From Gemmata palustris (lineage in GTDB: Bacteria; Planctomycetota; Planctomycetia; Gemmatales; Gemmataceae), in assembly GCF_017939745.1 (NCBI RefSeq), contig NZ_JAGKQQ010000001.1:7269299-7333298 (forward strand): a stretch of 64,000 bases of DNA. The letters run 5' to 3'. The translations under genes and the position numbers were made by a program. Under the pieces are notes generated by a model. That model made no database searches. It was not told where the DNA came from and saw nothing but the letters and a program-made list of their open reading frames with translations. This document shows positions 1-9,081 of the stretch, piece by piece; the first letter of the stretch is position 1, and each line of letters starts with the position of its first letter.

Positions 1-3000
1 TTCGACGGTCATCACCGGCTTCCACCCGAGCCGAGCCGGGTCGTTGATCGCGTGCAGCTCGGGCGTCGCGGCGCAGTTGAACACCGCGTACAACCAGTAG
101 TCGCCCTTGAGCCGCTGGGCGGTGCGGTATTCGTTCTCGCTCAGCGCCACCACGCCCACACCCGCGCGGCCCTTCACCTCGATGAACCGCACCTCGAGGA
201 AGGTCAGCGGGTCGTGTGGGTGCGGCCGCCGGCTGATCAAATCGAACCCGCGGTTCTCGCTCTCAACGCTCTCGACCACCCATCCGCGGGCCTGTTCGTG
301 CTTAATCGCTTCGGCCACCGCGATCTTCTCGATCTCGTCGTCACGGACCATCGGCGCCAATTGTGGACTGGCGCGGTCGGGGTGCGGCAGGAGCGCAGCT
401 CGGCCGATGTGGGTAATATCTGCGATCGTGCAGTGTCGTTCCAGTTCCAATTCGCGTTTCCGCGTGTCGCGCCGCGTGTTTAACTCGTCCAGATGAAGTT
501 CTGCCTGAGCGATTAACCCGTCGAGACCCTGGACCGTTTGTCCCTCGATCTGCCGATTGAGGAACTCCCCGAGCTGATGCTGCTGGCGGTCGATGAGTGC
601 GTTTAGGCTGATTTCGACGTGCTGCTCGACGCGCCCGACCTCGCGTGCCCGAGCATCCGCCGCGCCGGCCGCCCACGGCTTCAGAGCGTGCTCGTACAGG
701 AACCGTTCGACCTGTTGGCGCTCCGGCACCACGAGGTTGGTCGGTGCGGTCGTGCCCTTCGGGCTTGGAGTTACGTCGTGAAGGATCGTCGGCTCGTGCA
801 GTGCCATTATGCCGCCGGCCAACGTTTCGACCGCGAACAGCCGGCGGTGCAATGTGAACCCGCGCCCGTCCTTGACGGACGCCGCGAAGACATCCAGCAC
901 GGCCGGGCGGTCACGGTGCAAGTCGAAGAACACGGCCCCGCGACGCAGGTGGTCCTCGACACGCGCCAAGATGTCGGTCCGCACCGCTTCAAACAGCGGG
1001 TGGCCGGGGGTGACCCACTCCGCGGCCGGGTCCGACGGCAGCACGGCCTTGTCAAATGCTACCTTGCCGTACTCGCGCCCGAGCTTACCAAACTTTGGCT
1101 CCTGGGCATCGCCGATCGCGAACAGGTTGCGGGGCGTCTTCCCGATCCGATACACGCGGCTGTTCGGCGCCGTGATTCTCGGCTGCACCCCGGATTCCGG
1201 CGCGGCCGCAATGAAGAACTGCTCGATCACCTCGGGCACCAGCCGCCGTTCCTTGGCTTCCGCGCTCTTGCCGACCACCGCGGAGAGATTCAGTTCCCGC
1301 TTCGCCAGCCCCTCCAGCGCGCTCTCGGTGATGGCCCGAAACCGGTCCGGGCTGACGTCCTTCACGATCCGGTCCTGGATCTTGTGCTCGTCCGTGAGCC
1401 GTGCGTACATGTCGCGGAACAGCTTCTCCAGGAGCGTCGAAGGGAACACCTCGCCGACCACGTCGAACACCTGATCGGTGCCGAGTTCGCGCCGAATTTC
1501 GCGGAGCCGGTCGAGCAGCTTGTGCAGCACCCGGCCCTCGCGCGTGTTCTGCGCGACGAAGTTGAACACGAGGCAGTCCTTTTCCTGTCCGTACCGGTGG
1601 ATGCGTCCCACGCGCTGTTCGAGCCGCACCGGGTTCCACGGGATGTCGAAGTTGATCATCAGCCAGCAGAACTGTAGGTTGATGCCTTCGCCCGCGGCCT
1701 CGGTCGCGACCAGCACCTGGGCCGACTCCTTGAACTCACGCTCGGCGTAGATCCGCGTGCCGACGGTGTCACGGTCGCCAATCTTCATCCCGCCGTGGAT
1801 CTGGGTGACGCTCAGCCCCCACTGGCGCAACTTGCCGAGAGGGCGCCCGTCGCGCCCATCGCCGACGAGATAATCGAGGGTGTCCTTGTGTTCGGTGAAC
1901 ACGAGCAGCCGCATCTTCGGGTCGGCGAACAGTCGGTGCTCGGTCAGCACCGAGCGGAGCTTGCTCAGTTTCGACTGCGTTTCGCGCGATTCGAGGCACT
2001 GCGCTTGGTCAATGAGGCGCGATAGCTGCGCGATTTCCTGGCGCAGCACTGTGGGATCGGCGGACAGCACCTCGCCCTCGAGCCGCGAGATGATTCGGGC
2101 CTGCTCCTCGTCGGTGAGGTCGTCGAAGTCGTCGGGTATGCGCTGTTCGATCTGCCCGCGGCGATGGGCTTCCGGGTCTTCGAGGATATTCTCGCGCCGC
2201 TCCCGCATCCGCTCTAAGCTCCGCCGCACCGCGTACACGGACGAGGCCATGCGGCGCTGGAGCAGGGCCATCGTGAACCCGATCGCCCGCCCACGGGCCG
2301 TCTCCTCGCCCGCGGCGGCCGTGGACTGTTCCTCGACGTATCGGGTCAGCTCGTCGTAAAAGGCGAGTTCGTCGCCGTCCAGATCGAACGCGGCGGTGCG
2401 CACTTCCCGCTTGGTGAACAGTTTCCGGACCTCGCCCGTCTCGGGGTGCGGGAACGTGACCAGCGCCTCCTTGGTGCGTCGAAGGTAGAACGGGGCATCG
2501 TGCTCGCGCATCGCATGCTGGAGGCTTTGAATGCTGCCGTACACGTCGGCGTCGAGAAGTGCGAGGAACCGCCGGAAGTGGTCCTGGTCCCCCTTGTGTG
2601 GAGTCGCGGTCATCAAGAGAAAATGGTCGGTCATCTTGGAGAGCGCTTCACCGAGTCGGTAGGCATAGGTCTTGCGGTCGTCGGCCGGTGCGCTCATTTT
2701 GTGCGCCTCGTCCACGATCACCAGATCCCACCGCGACCGGAGCAGGCTCTCCCGTGCGTCCTCAATCACTGATACCCACGACACGGACGTAATGACCTGG
2801 TCCTTGTCCTGCCACGGATTCTGCCCGTAGTTGGCGCGCAGTACGTCCCCGCGAACAACCTCGAACTTCTCACGGAATTTGTCAGATAGTTCGCGTTGCC
2901 ACTGAAATGTAAGATTGGCTGGGGTGACGATGAGAACCCGCTTGACTAAACCGCGCGCCTTCAGCTCCTTGAGGAGCAACCCGGCCATGATGGTCTTTCC

Positions 3001-3393
3001 GGCGCCGGGGTCGTCGGCGAGCAGAAAACGGATGCGTGGCAGACGGAGGAAGTAATTGTAAACGGCTTCGAGCTGATGCGGGAGCGGGTCTACACGAGCA
3101 ATAGAGAGCGCGAAGAACGGGTCGTACTCGTATGCCAGCCCGAGCCGCTGGGCCTCAACACCGAGTCGGAACAGCCGCGCGTCACCGTCGAGCGGCTCTT
3201 GCCCGGAGGAAATGGTCAGCTGGGCGAGCTGGGCGGGGTTGAGGATCGGATCGTAAGTGAGTCCGGTGCGTAAACCGCGCCCAATGAGTTTGACCGCGTC
3301 CCCCATTGGGATGACGGTCAGCACCTCTACCGGCTCAGGTAGTGTGGGACCGCGGACAACGTTGCCCGTTGAGAGAGAAAGGGCGGAAGTCAT
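1..3393 (-). CDS. SNF2-family helicase with C-terminal DUF3883 domain (3' end cut by window edge)
   Basis: I translated this frame by hand. It starts at ATG 3393 and stays open for 1,131 codons to position 1. Helicase motifs are visible: Walker A DDPGAGKTIMAG near residue 130, DEAH box VDEAHKM, motif III LLMTATPHKGD, and motif VI QRVGRIHRYGQ near residue 590, which places it in the SNF2/RapA-like superfamily 2. The last ~100 residues read ENRGFDLISRR...RFIEVKGRAG...YWLYAVFNC, a DUF3883 (NOV, nuclease-like fold) pattern, so only a short tail is missing. Large SNF2-DUF3883 proteins are typical of phage-defence loci (compare DISARM DrmD and DUF1156/DUF499 clusters). The partner genes would lie beyond the left edge, so the system cannot be named. 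Its location on a probable tRNA-integrated element fits accessory cargo. The helicase and DUF3883 calls are firm; the defence role is inferred. Confidence 0.88.
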   Translation of the reverse strand, partial: MTSALSLSTGNVVRGPTLPEPVEVLTVIPMGDAVKLIGRGLRTGLTYDPILNPAQLAQLTISSGQEPLDGDARLFRLGVEAQRLGLAYEYDPFFALSIARVDPLPHQLEAVYNYFLRLPRIRFLLADDPGAGKTIMAGLLLKELKARGLVKRVLIVTPANLTFQWQRELSDKFREKFEVVRGDVLRANYGQNPWQDKDQVITSVSWVSVIEDARESLLRSRWDLVIVDEAHKMSAPADDRKTYAYRLGEALSKMTDHFLLMTATPHKGDQDHFRRFLALLDADVYGSIQSLQHAMREHDAPFYLRRTKEALVTFPHPETGEVRKLFTKREVRTAAFDLDGDELAFYDELTRYVEEQSTAAAGEETARGRAIGFTMALLQRRMASSVYAVRRSLERMRERRENILEDPEAHRRGQIEQRIPDDFDDLTDEEQARIISRLEGEVLSADPTVLRQEIAQLSRLIDQAQCLESRETQSKLSKLRSVLTEHRLFADPKMRLLVFTEHKDTLDYLVGDGRDGRPLGKLRQWGLSVTQIHGGMKIGDRDTVGTRIYAEREFKESAQVLVATEAAGEGINLQFCWLMINFDIPWNPVRLEQRVGRIHRYGQEKDCLVFNFVAQNTREGRVLHKLLDRLREIRRELGTDQVFDVVGEVFPSTLLEKLFRDMYARLTDEHKIQDRIVKDVSPDRFRAITESALEGLAKRELNLSAVVGKSAEAKERRLVPEVIEQFFIAAAPESGVQPRITAPNSRVYRIGKTPRNLFAIGDAQEPKFGKLGREYGKVAFDKAVLPSDPAAEWVTPGHPLFEAVRTDILARVEDHLRRGAVFFDLHRDRPAVLDVFAASVKDGRGFTLHRRLFAVETLAGGIMALHEPTILHDVTPSPKGTTAPTNLVVPERQQVERFLYEHALKPWAAGAADARAREVGRVEQHVEISLNALIDRQQHQLGEFLNRQIEGQTVQGLDGLIAQAELHLDELNTRRDTRKRELELERHCTIADITHIGRAALLPHPDRASPQLAPMVRDDEIEKIAVAEAIKHEQARGWVVESVESENRGFDLISRRPHPHDPLTFLEVRFIEVKGRAGVGVVALSENEYRTAQRLKGDYWLYAVFNCAATPELHAINDPARLGWKPVMTVE

Positions 3394-3775
3394 TAGGCAC
3401 TATGCTCTGTTAGCGGCTCGCCATTCTTGGGAAAGCGAACGCTCCCCCTTAAGGTATGAGAAGGGAGCATAACCGACGACATGCCGTGCGCCCAGGTGCG
3501 CAGTGCGGCAACTGCTGTAAGGACACAAACTCTCTGGCGTGAAGATACCTGAAGGAGCAGCTCGGAGAAACAAGCCTGCTCTGTGCAGGGAATGCTGTTA
3601 GTGGCTTCTCGGCCCGGATGCGGGCATTTACGACTTGGTTAGGGCTTGCCCTCAGACGAAGATGTTCGGGCCGTATCAAACTCTGCCCGTCCCCTGATTC
3701 AACCCGCTCCCAACCGGGTTCGGAGTTCTGTCAGAGTTTGTAAGTGAGTGAACACGGTGACTCGGTTACAGTAAT
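3394..3775. other. Intergenic region between the SNF2 helicase and the DUF3987 gene
   Basis: No convincing gene is seen. One nested inverted repeat is present: AAACTCTG at 3678-3685 pairs with CAGAGTTT at 3732-3739, enclosing AACCCG/CGGGTT at 3701-3706 and 3715-3720. It could fold as a structured transcript or a terminator for the leftward DUF3987 operon. It does not form a canonical tRNA. The promoter of the SNF2 helicase presumably lies here, but I could not identify one with confidence. Confidence 0.5.
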
Positions 3776-3825
3776 GGGAGAAAAGGGAGAAAAGGGAATT
3801 AAGTGGTATTCGTTCCCTTTTCTCC
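3776..3825. repeat. Purine-rich direct and inverted repeats downstream of the DUF3987 gene
   Basis: GGGAGAAAA occurs twice in tandem (3776-3784, 3785-3793) and is followed by GGGAATT. The segment GGAGAAAAGGGAA (3786-3798) is perfectly inverted as TTCCCTTTTCTCC (3813-3825) around a 14-nt loop. It lies just past the stop of the leftward DUF3987 NTPase gene. It may be a transcription terminator, or an iteron-like origin or operator on the element. The low-complexity purine tract makes the functional call uncertain. Confidence 0.6.
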
Positions 3826-3884
3826 ACTCTTTCCCTTCTTCGCCCGGTCACGCAGCGGAGAAGGGATGAGCGCCACCAAGATGT

Positions 3885-5240
3885 TCAGACGCGACTAACC
3901 CCGGAAGTGCACCAGCGCTCCGCAGGACGGCCGCTCGTGTCATGATGCTCAACCCGTGCGAGGCTTTGCCCTGAGAGAAGGCCAAGTGCGTTCTCGATCC
4001 GCTCGGCTGCCATATTCTTACCGACCTTGTCGCGAATTTCGGTTCTCGTCAGGCCGGTCGTTGACTCACGTAGCAGCGCGAGGATCGTGTCAGCCAGTGG
4101 GTTGCCGGTTGAGTCACCGAACAGGCACTGCACCGACTCGTCGGCATAATCCCATACCGCCAGGGCCGCCCTCAAGTGTTCGGCCCGAACGGCCGACGAT
4201 CGGTCGAGGGCGGCGTAAATAAGGCTCAGTCGAAGGGTGTGAGCTTCGGCCCGTGCGGTCAGGTGGCCAGCTAGCCCATACCGATCACGAGAAAGTATCG
4301 GGTACACTTCACGCCATAGATCGTTGGCCTCGTTATCACGGCATACTTCTCCGACCGCGTTGGCAAAGCGTATTGCCTCGCTCACCTCACGGGCGACTTC
4401 AGCAAGCTCTGCTTGGTTGACAGTACCGCCATTGGGAAGGAGTTTTGATCGTTTGACAAGAAGCCAAAGAAAGCGATTGCCGAAGCCGTTCGCGCTTTCC
4501 GTAGCTGTGAGGTACCGGCACAATTCTTCTCTTGTGATGTGCCCGACAATAGAAACGTGCGCATCCGTCGCTTGACCAGGGCTGGTCTTTGTCATGCTCC
4601 GGAGAGTGCCCGTCTCCCAAGCTTGTCGCAACACGGCCGAAAGCGTGTTTCCTTGTCGCTCTGTCTGCTTCAGTACGCTGGCGAACTCTGACTCCAGAAC
4701 AAAGAGACGTTTGTCCCCGATCCCCAGGTCCGTTTGTACCATTTCATATCGTGGTGCTTGGCCTCGTTCCTTGACCCTCTCTGATTTTTCGGTCGGGTCT
4801 CGCACCTGCCAAATCAAACCTTCGCTACTGGATAGCCCGGACTGAACACATTTATCGGACCAATGAAAGTCAGTGAGTTGCGCGATTTTCTTCACCCGTG
4901 ACCATGAAGTGCCTTTGCGAGCTTTGGCCGATTGTCCAACGAGAACGGCGAACTCATTTAGATAGTGCCGGTCGCCCTCAACCGTGGCGTACATAGTGCG
5001 TCCGATCGCGCTCCCAACAAACAATAAAAACTGAACGAGAAGAGCGACCGGGTCGGCCTCGCTCGACTCCGAAACCGCACGGACGAACCGGCCAACGAGA
5101 CCGCGGTACGCCGCTGGTGCCATCGGGCGTGGCCATTTAGCAGTTGCGTCTCGAACAAGAGGGCCGTTAATTTGAGTAGGTGAAGTTTCGAGGCGTGAGG
5201 ATCGAACTCGTTTGCTGCGGGCCTCATCAAGCGCGCTCAT
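3885..5240 (-). CDS. DUF3987 (YfjI-type) primase/helicase-like NTPase
   Basis: The 451-residue product resembles the DUF3987 family of mobile elements, usually a P-loop NTPase tied to element replication. The segment VLVGQSAKARKGTSW near residues 95-110 has the family's GxSxxxRKGTS phosphate-binding loop. LFVLESEFASVLK and the following VSIVGHITREEL and NGFGNRFLW stretches are typical of the core. The C-terminal ~80 residues (LLRESTTGLTRTEIRDKVGKN) look like a winged helix. The start overlaps the stop of the upstream coiled-coil gene by 4 nt, so the two are translationally coupled. A plasmid- or ICE-type replication role is inferred from the family and from nearby element genes. Confidence 0.75.
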   Translation of the reverse strand: MSALDEARSKRVRSSRLETSPTQINGPLVRDATAKWPRPMAPAAYRGLVGRFVRAVSESSEADPVALLVQFLLFVGSAIGRTMYATVEGDRHYLNEFAVLVGQSAKARKGTSWSRVKKIAQLTDFHWSDKCVQSGLSSSEGLIWQVRDPTEKSERVKERGQAPRYEMVQTDLGIGDKRLFVLESEFASVLKQTERQGNTLSAVLRQAWETGTLRSMTKTSPGQATDAHVSIVGHITREELCRYLTATESANGFGNRFLWLLVKRSKLLPNGGTVNQAELAEVAREVSEAIRFANAVGEVCRDNEANDLWREVYPILSRDRYGLAGHLTARAEAHTLRLSLIYAALDRSSAVRAEHLRAALAVWDYADESVQCLFGDSTGNPLADTILALLRESTTGLTRTEIRDKVGKNMAAERIENALGLLSGQSLARVEHHDTSGRPAERWCTSGVSRV

Positions 5241-5602
5241 CGTGACCCTCCGGGAAGAAGGGGCTCTAGATTTGCGACTGCCGTCGCAATTTGGGCAACA
5301 TCCTTCAGTAGCGTGGCCAAAATTGGTATTTCCGCGAGCTTCGCAGCAAGGAACTCGGGCTGCTCCTCAAGAGCGATTCGCAGGCCACCAATGACGAGAT
5401 CGGTCAACTGATCGCGCAACTTCTGGCGTTCAGCCATTGCTTCGTTGAGTTCGGAAATAGCTTCATCCAACTCACTGCGTTGTTCGCCGATGCGCGCTTT
5501 CCACTCGCGGCGCTTGGCGTCTTCGAATCGCTGATTTGCGAGCTCCATCTCATCCCAAGGCCATCCGCGCTTGAGGATCGCATAAGATGTGGTATGATTC
5601 AT
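5237..5602 (-). CDS. Small coiled-coil protein coupled to the DUF3987 NTPase
   Basis: The 121-residue protein is unrecognised. Residues ~20-75 are rich in E, R, K, Q and A with heptad-like spacing (WKARIGEQRSELDEAISELN), so a coiled coil is likely. The C-terminal third is more hydrophobic. Its stop overlaps the DUF3987 start by 4 nt, which suggests a shared operon and a possible accessory role to that NTPase. A later in-frame start (MELANQRF, 5548) is possible because neither ATG has a strong ribosome binding site. Function unknown. Confidence 0.6.
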   Translation of the reverse strand: MNHTTSYAILKRGWPWDEMELANQRFEDAKRREWKARIGEQRSELDEAISELNEAMAERQKLRDQLTDLVIGGLRIALEEQPEFLAAKLAEIPILATLLKDVAQIATAVANLEPLLPGGSR

Positions 5603-5737
5603 TTGTTAATCCAAGGTAATCGCCCGCTGTCACACCATTCGCGAGTCGACCCCGACAGGTCGGCTCGCGGAGTTTCAGGGGCATGGAGCGGCTCGGGTTT
5701 GCCAGTAACGCTCCGACGACTTCGAGCCGCGATTCGG

Positions 5738-6073
5738 TTAAGCCCCCATAGCCTCCAGCTCTGCCGCAGCGCGCTCGCTCATAACCTGCCGCGCTGAGGG
5801 CGAGCGGAGGGGGGCAGAGCCTTCGCCTTCGCTGAGAGACTCTGTGAAGCGCTGAAGGGCCGCTTCCGAAGTGAGCCAGCGGCAACCGACCCGAAGGGCT
5901 TCCAGCTTCACCCGCGTGCCGTTCAGACCCTTCACCCCCTTGAGGATCCAGCGTGTTAGGGTGGCAGGGTGTAACCGTGTTGCTCCGCGGTGCCCCGGAT
6001 AACGTTTTGCAGCTTGTGACAGGGGAATTAGGAGCTCGCCGTTCAGTGGCGGTGTCGAAGAGGTGCTCGTCAT
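5738..6073 (-). CDS. DUF1580-like helix-turn-helix protein of the element
   Basis: The protein is 111 residues from ATG 6073, chosen because GAGG lies 6 nt upstream; the longer frame back to 6139 has no such site. The sequence LIPLSQAAKRYPGHRG...LHPATLTRWILKGVKG...LEALRVGCRWLTSEAALQRF matches the planctomycete DUF1580 pattern, a MerR/excisionase-like winged helix that reads a short target site. Such proteins commonly sit in plasmid-like or phage-like clusters of planctomycetes. It probably regulates or assists excision or replication of the surrounding element; that role is inferred. Confidence 0.7.
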   Translation of the reverse strand: MTSTSSTPPLNGELLIPLSQAAKRYPGHRGATRLHPATLTRWILKGVKGLNGTRVKLEALRVGCRWLTSEAALQRFTESLSEGEGSAPLRSPSARQVMSERAAAELEAMGA

Positions 6074-6167
6074 GTTATGCCTCGCGCGTTGAGTAACCGG
6101 ACGCGAGGTATCTTTTGAGATGCAAGCCGACCGATCCACCCGCGATGCACCCGCGATGCACCCGCGA

Positions 6168-7157
6168 TCAAAGTGGCTGCCAGAGGATGCCGTCCGCAGC
6201 CCCGTTGAGAGAGAACTTGATATGCTGAAGACGCATGTTCAGAGACTCTATTGTTTTCGCAAGTTTGCCCTTCGGAAGCGGATCACTGATTGCGTTGGGC
6301 CAGCCCTCTTCTTGAAAGGCGTTGAGCACTTTCACTTGGTGAGGTGCTGTTTTCTTAAACCGTTTACATTCCTGGCCGCGGAACCGTAACACTCTTTCGG
6401 TGTCGTCCCATTCAGGAAATTCGCTCGGTGGTGGCGCCTCGGACGGGGGCATGGGTTTGGAAGTGGTGGGTTCGTCATGACTCATCTCGCGCCACCAACG
6501 CTCGATGAGTCGTGAGATGGCATTTTCCTTATCGTCATCGGCGCGTTTCAGGGCGCCAGACAAGATGGGCTGCTTATTGTCGTTGACATGCTTCACGTCG
6601 CCAGACGAGACCGTTCGACGGGCCAGGCCACGATCGTACAGGGAGGTTTCAATCGCACTGCGTCTTTTCCTGTGTCGTCTGGCAAGTTCCGCCACTTCGA
6701 GAGCCAATCGCGCGCAGGCTCCGTGTTGGTGGGAAGGGATCCCCTCCGGGATTAGCTGTGCGAATAACGGCCCGGAACGGGTGAGACATTGCCGGTTGAA
6801 GGCATAGCGCTCCTCGACGGACAGCCCGCAGTACCATCGTTCTCGTGTTGTTGAGCGTTCCTGTTCTTCCTCCAGCCAGAGTTGGCGCAGCGTTGCATCG
6901 CGTGCGGTCGAGTTGGAGAGCCCGCGGGAGGTGAACTCTTGGATGATCTCCTCGTGGCGGGCGATGAAGCGATTGGTGACCGCCTCTTCCACTTCGCTGA
7001 GTTGCGCGAGCTTGCCGAGTAGCCCAAAAGACAGCGGTATTGTTGGGCAGCGACCTCGTTCAGGTAGATCGAATGGAGGAGGAATTTGGTCTAAGTTCGG
7101 GCCAATCGCTTGCAAAAATTCACTCACCAAGTGAGTGGGATCAAATGAGTTGGACAT
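6168..7157 (-). CDS. Hypothetical protein with a planctomycete-type C-terminal DNA-binding-like domain
   Basis: The 329-residue protein has no recognised enzyme motif. The N-terminal two thirds are largely helical and charged. Residues ~245-329 (WDDTERVLRFRGQECKRF, then HQVKVLNAFQEEGWP, ISDPLP and LNMRLQHIKF) form a compact module that I recall as recurrent at the ends of many planctomycete proteins, with a winged-helix look. It lies upstream of the DUF1580 gene in the same direction, 94 nt away, so co-transcription is plausible. Codon use is less GC-rich than the chromosomal genes further right, fitting acquired DNA. Function unknown. Confidence 0.65.
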   Translation of the reverse strand: MSNSFDPTHLVSEFLQAIGPNLDQIPPPFDLPERGRCPTIPLSFGLLGKLAQLSEVEEAVTNRFIARHEEIIQEFTSRGLSNSTARDATLRQLWLEEEQERSTTRERWYCGLSVEERYAFNRQCLTRSGPLFAQLIPEGIPSHQHGACARLALEVAELARRHRKRRSAIETSLYDRGLARRTVSSGDVKHVNDNKQPILSGALKRADDDKENAISRLIERWWREMSHDEPTTSKPMPPSEAPPPSEFPEWDDTERVLRFRGQECKRFKKTAPHQVKVLNAFQEEGWPNAISDPLPKGKLAKTIESLNMRLQHIKFSLNGAADGILWQPL

Positions 7158-7336
7158 CTGCTGTTCCTAGATGGGCACGCCCGCCCGGCAACCATCTCGA
7201 AACAGCAAAAGACGATTGCCGAGCGAGCCAGCCGGTAGCTACTCCGGCCGTCCCAACAATGAGTTTACAGCCGCCCGGCTACGGAACGATGTCAGCAGAT
7301 TCATTGCGCGATTGCACGACGGAAGGTGCATTCGCA

Positions 7337-8920
7337 CTACTTCGGATCGAGGCGGCGTGCCTCATCGCGATCCTTCTTTGCCTTGGCATAGTCCTTTTTG
7401 GCATACCACGCATTGCCACGAAACGAGTAGTAGGAGGCGACATTAGGATCGAGCCGGATAGCCTCGTCGTAATCACTTATTGCTTTGTCGTACTCCCCCT
7501 TGTCTGACCAAACGCTCCCCCGAAGAAAGTAGTAGAAAGCTTCATTCGGATTGAGCCGGATGGCCGCGGTATAGTCTCGAATGGCCTCGTCGTAGCCTTT
7601 TTTTCCTTCCCAAGCGTGGCCGCGGTTGAAGTAGAAATCCGCGACGCTCGGATCCAATCTGATGGCCGTGCTGTAGTCCGCGATAGCCTTCTCGTAGTGC
7701 TTCTTTTTCTCCCAGGAGTGCCCGCGGTAGCAGTAACGATGAGCGTCATCAGGAGCAAGGCGAATGGCGTCATTAAAGTCGCTGATCGCCTGATCGTAGT
7801 CCTTCTTGGCGTGCCAAGCGAGGCCCCGATTGCAGTAAGCGAGAGCGGAGCGCGGGTCAAGTTGGATGGCCGCGTTGAAATCCTTGATGGCCTTATCGTA
7901 GTCTTGCTGCTTCATCCAATTAAAGCCGCTTTTGATGAGTACACTCGTGTCTGGTTGCTGAACCAGCGGAAATTGTGTTAGTTCCTTTTTGGCGTTCCAC
8001 TGAAGCAGAAGATGCGCGACGGATGATGCGGGAACTGCAAAGTTCAAGTTCTGGCCGCTTCTGAACGTAGCGGTCGTCACGTCGACGACTTTTCCGTCGG
8101 CCGCGAGCAACGGGCCGCCACTCGACCCCGGGCTGATCGGCGCTGTCGTCTGAATCTCGGTGATGCGATCGATTTGCCGATGTCCACTAACAAGACCGTC
8201 GCTGAGGGTGTTGGCGAGGCCGAGGGGATTCCCAATGGCGTACACCTTCGCACCAACGGCCGGAAGCCCACCTTCGGCAAGTTCTAAGGGGGACGCATCG
8301 ACTTGGCCCACCAGCGCGAGGAGGGCAAGGTCGGCATCCCTGTCGAACGCCGCCACGCCCACCACCGCTACTTTGGTTTTGTCTGGGAGAACGATGTGCG
8401 CCGAATAAGCCTTTGCGACGACGTGATAGTTCGTGGCGATCAGGCGTTGTGTGCCTACCAAGAAACCGGAGCCCGTGCCGCTGGCGCGCCATTGCCGATC
8501 GTGAGTGATCACCTGAACAACCGCGGGTGAGCTGCGAGCGAAAAGCACATCGGCTTCGAGTGGAGAGCGTTTTGCGGCACCATCGGAGTCCTTCCCACTA
8601 CCCCTCTCCCTAGCATCTTTTCCCAAAACCTCGCTAATGAAGTCCTGAACATCCTCTTGCTCGGTACCTGAATCTTTGACCTGCTTGTCCGGTTCAACAG
8701 CAGGTCGAGCAACGGTTTCTTTGAGCGTCGCTCGCTGAACGTTTTGGAAGCCGTAGAAGCCGCCAACGAACACGACGGCAAACACGACGGCAATGGCCAA
8801 AGTCATTCGCGCCGGGCGCTCGGCGCCAGCGTCGTTAACTGCTAACGGTTTGGCTGTCGTAGTTGGTTGGTGAGGCGCGCGGTCAACGTGGCGGCGCGGA
8901 ATTATGCGATCCTCAGCCAT
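7337..8920 (-). CDS. Membrane-anchored trypsin-like serine protease with TPR repeats
   Basis: The protein is 527 residues from ATG 8920 (MAEDRIIPRRH); a longer frame begins at 8938. A transmembrane helix lies near residues 40-58 (MTLAIAVVFAVVFVGGFY), followed by an acidic linker. The S1C-like (DegP-type) protease domain (~130-330) shows the triad His in TNYHVV, Asp in DRDADLALL and Ser in PGSSGGPL. No PDZ domain follows. Instead about six TPR units of 34 residues (DYDKAIKDFNAAIQLDP and variants) run to the C-terminus. The layout suggests an envelope protease whose TPRs bind a partner or substrate. Its presence among element genes is unusual; it may be cargo. Confidence 0.85.
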   Translation of the reverse strand: MAEDRIIPRRHVDRAPHQPTTTAKPLAVNDAGAERPARMTLAIAVVFAVVFVGGFYGFQNVQRATLKETVARPAVEPDKQVKDSGTEQEDVQDFISEVLGKDARERGSGKDSDGAAKRSPLEADVLFARSSPAVVQVITHDRQWRASGTGSGFLVGTQRLIATNYHVVAKAYSAHIVLPDKTKVAVVGVAAFDRDADLALLALVGQVDASPLELAEGGLPAVGAKVYAIGNPLGLANTLSDGLVSGHRQIDRITEIQTTAPISPGSSGGPLLAADGKVVDVTTATFRSGQNLNFAVPASSVAHLLLQWNAKKELTQFPLVQQPDTSVLIKSGFNWMKQQDYDKAIKDFNAAIQLDPRSALAYCNRGLAWHAKKDYDQAISDFNDAIRLAPDDAHRYCYRGHSWEKKKHYEKAIADYSTAIRLDPSVADFYFNRGHAWEGKKGYDEAIRDYTAAIRLNPNEAFYYFLRGSVWSDKGEYDKAISDYDEAIRLDPNVASYYSFRGNAWYAKKDYAKAKKDRDEARRLDPK

Positions 8921-9081
8921 TTGGCACCGTTGGCCCACCGGTTCACTCTCGGTGGTAGAGCGAAGTTCCGAATTTATTGCCCCCGCAGAGTAACCCTAGA
9001 ACCAAAAAAGGAGTTGTACAGCGCCTTTAGTGGAGTCGTGGAGCTCCTACCCCGTGACGATCATGGGCGTGGGTGTTCTTT

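Noticed and set aside
619-1677. Long + strand frame of 352 codons
   Set aside because: It is the antisense shadow of the SNF2 helicase, whose minus-strand frame has clear helicase and DUF3883 motifs. The + strand product is Arg/His-rich with no recognisable domain.
3678-3739. Possible tRNA from the nested inverted repeat
   Set aside because: The arms do not give a T-arm or anticodon arm of the right size; it is only a hairpin-like structure.
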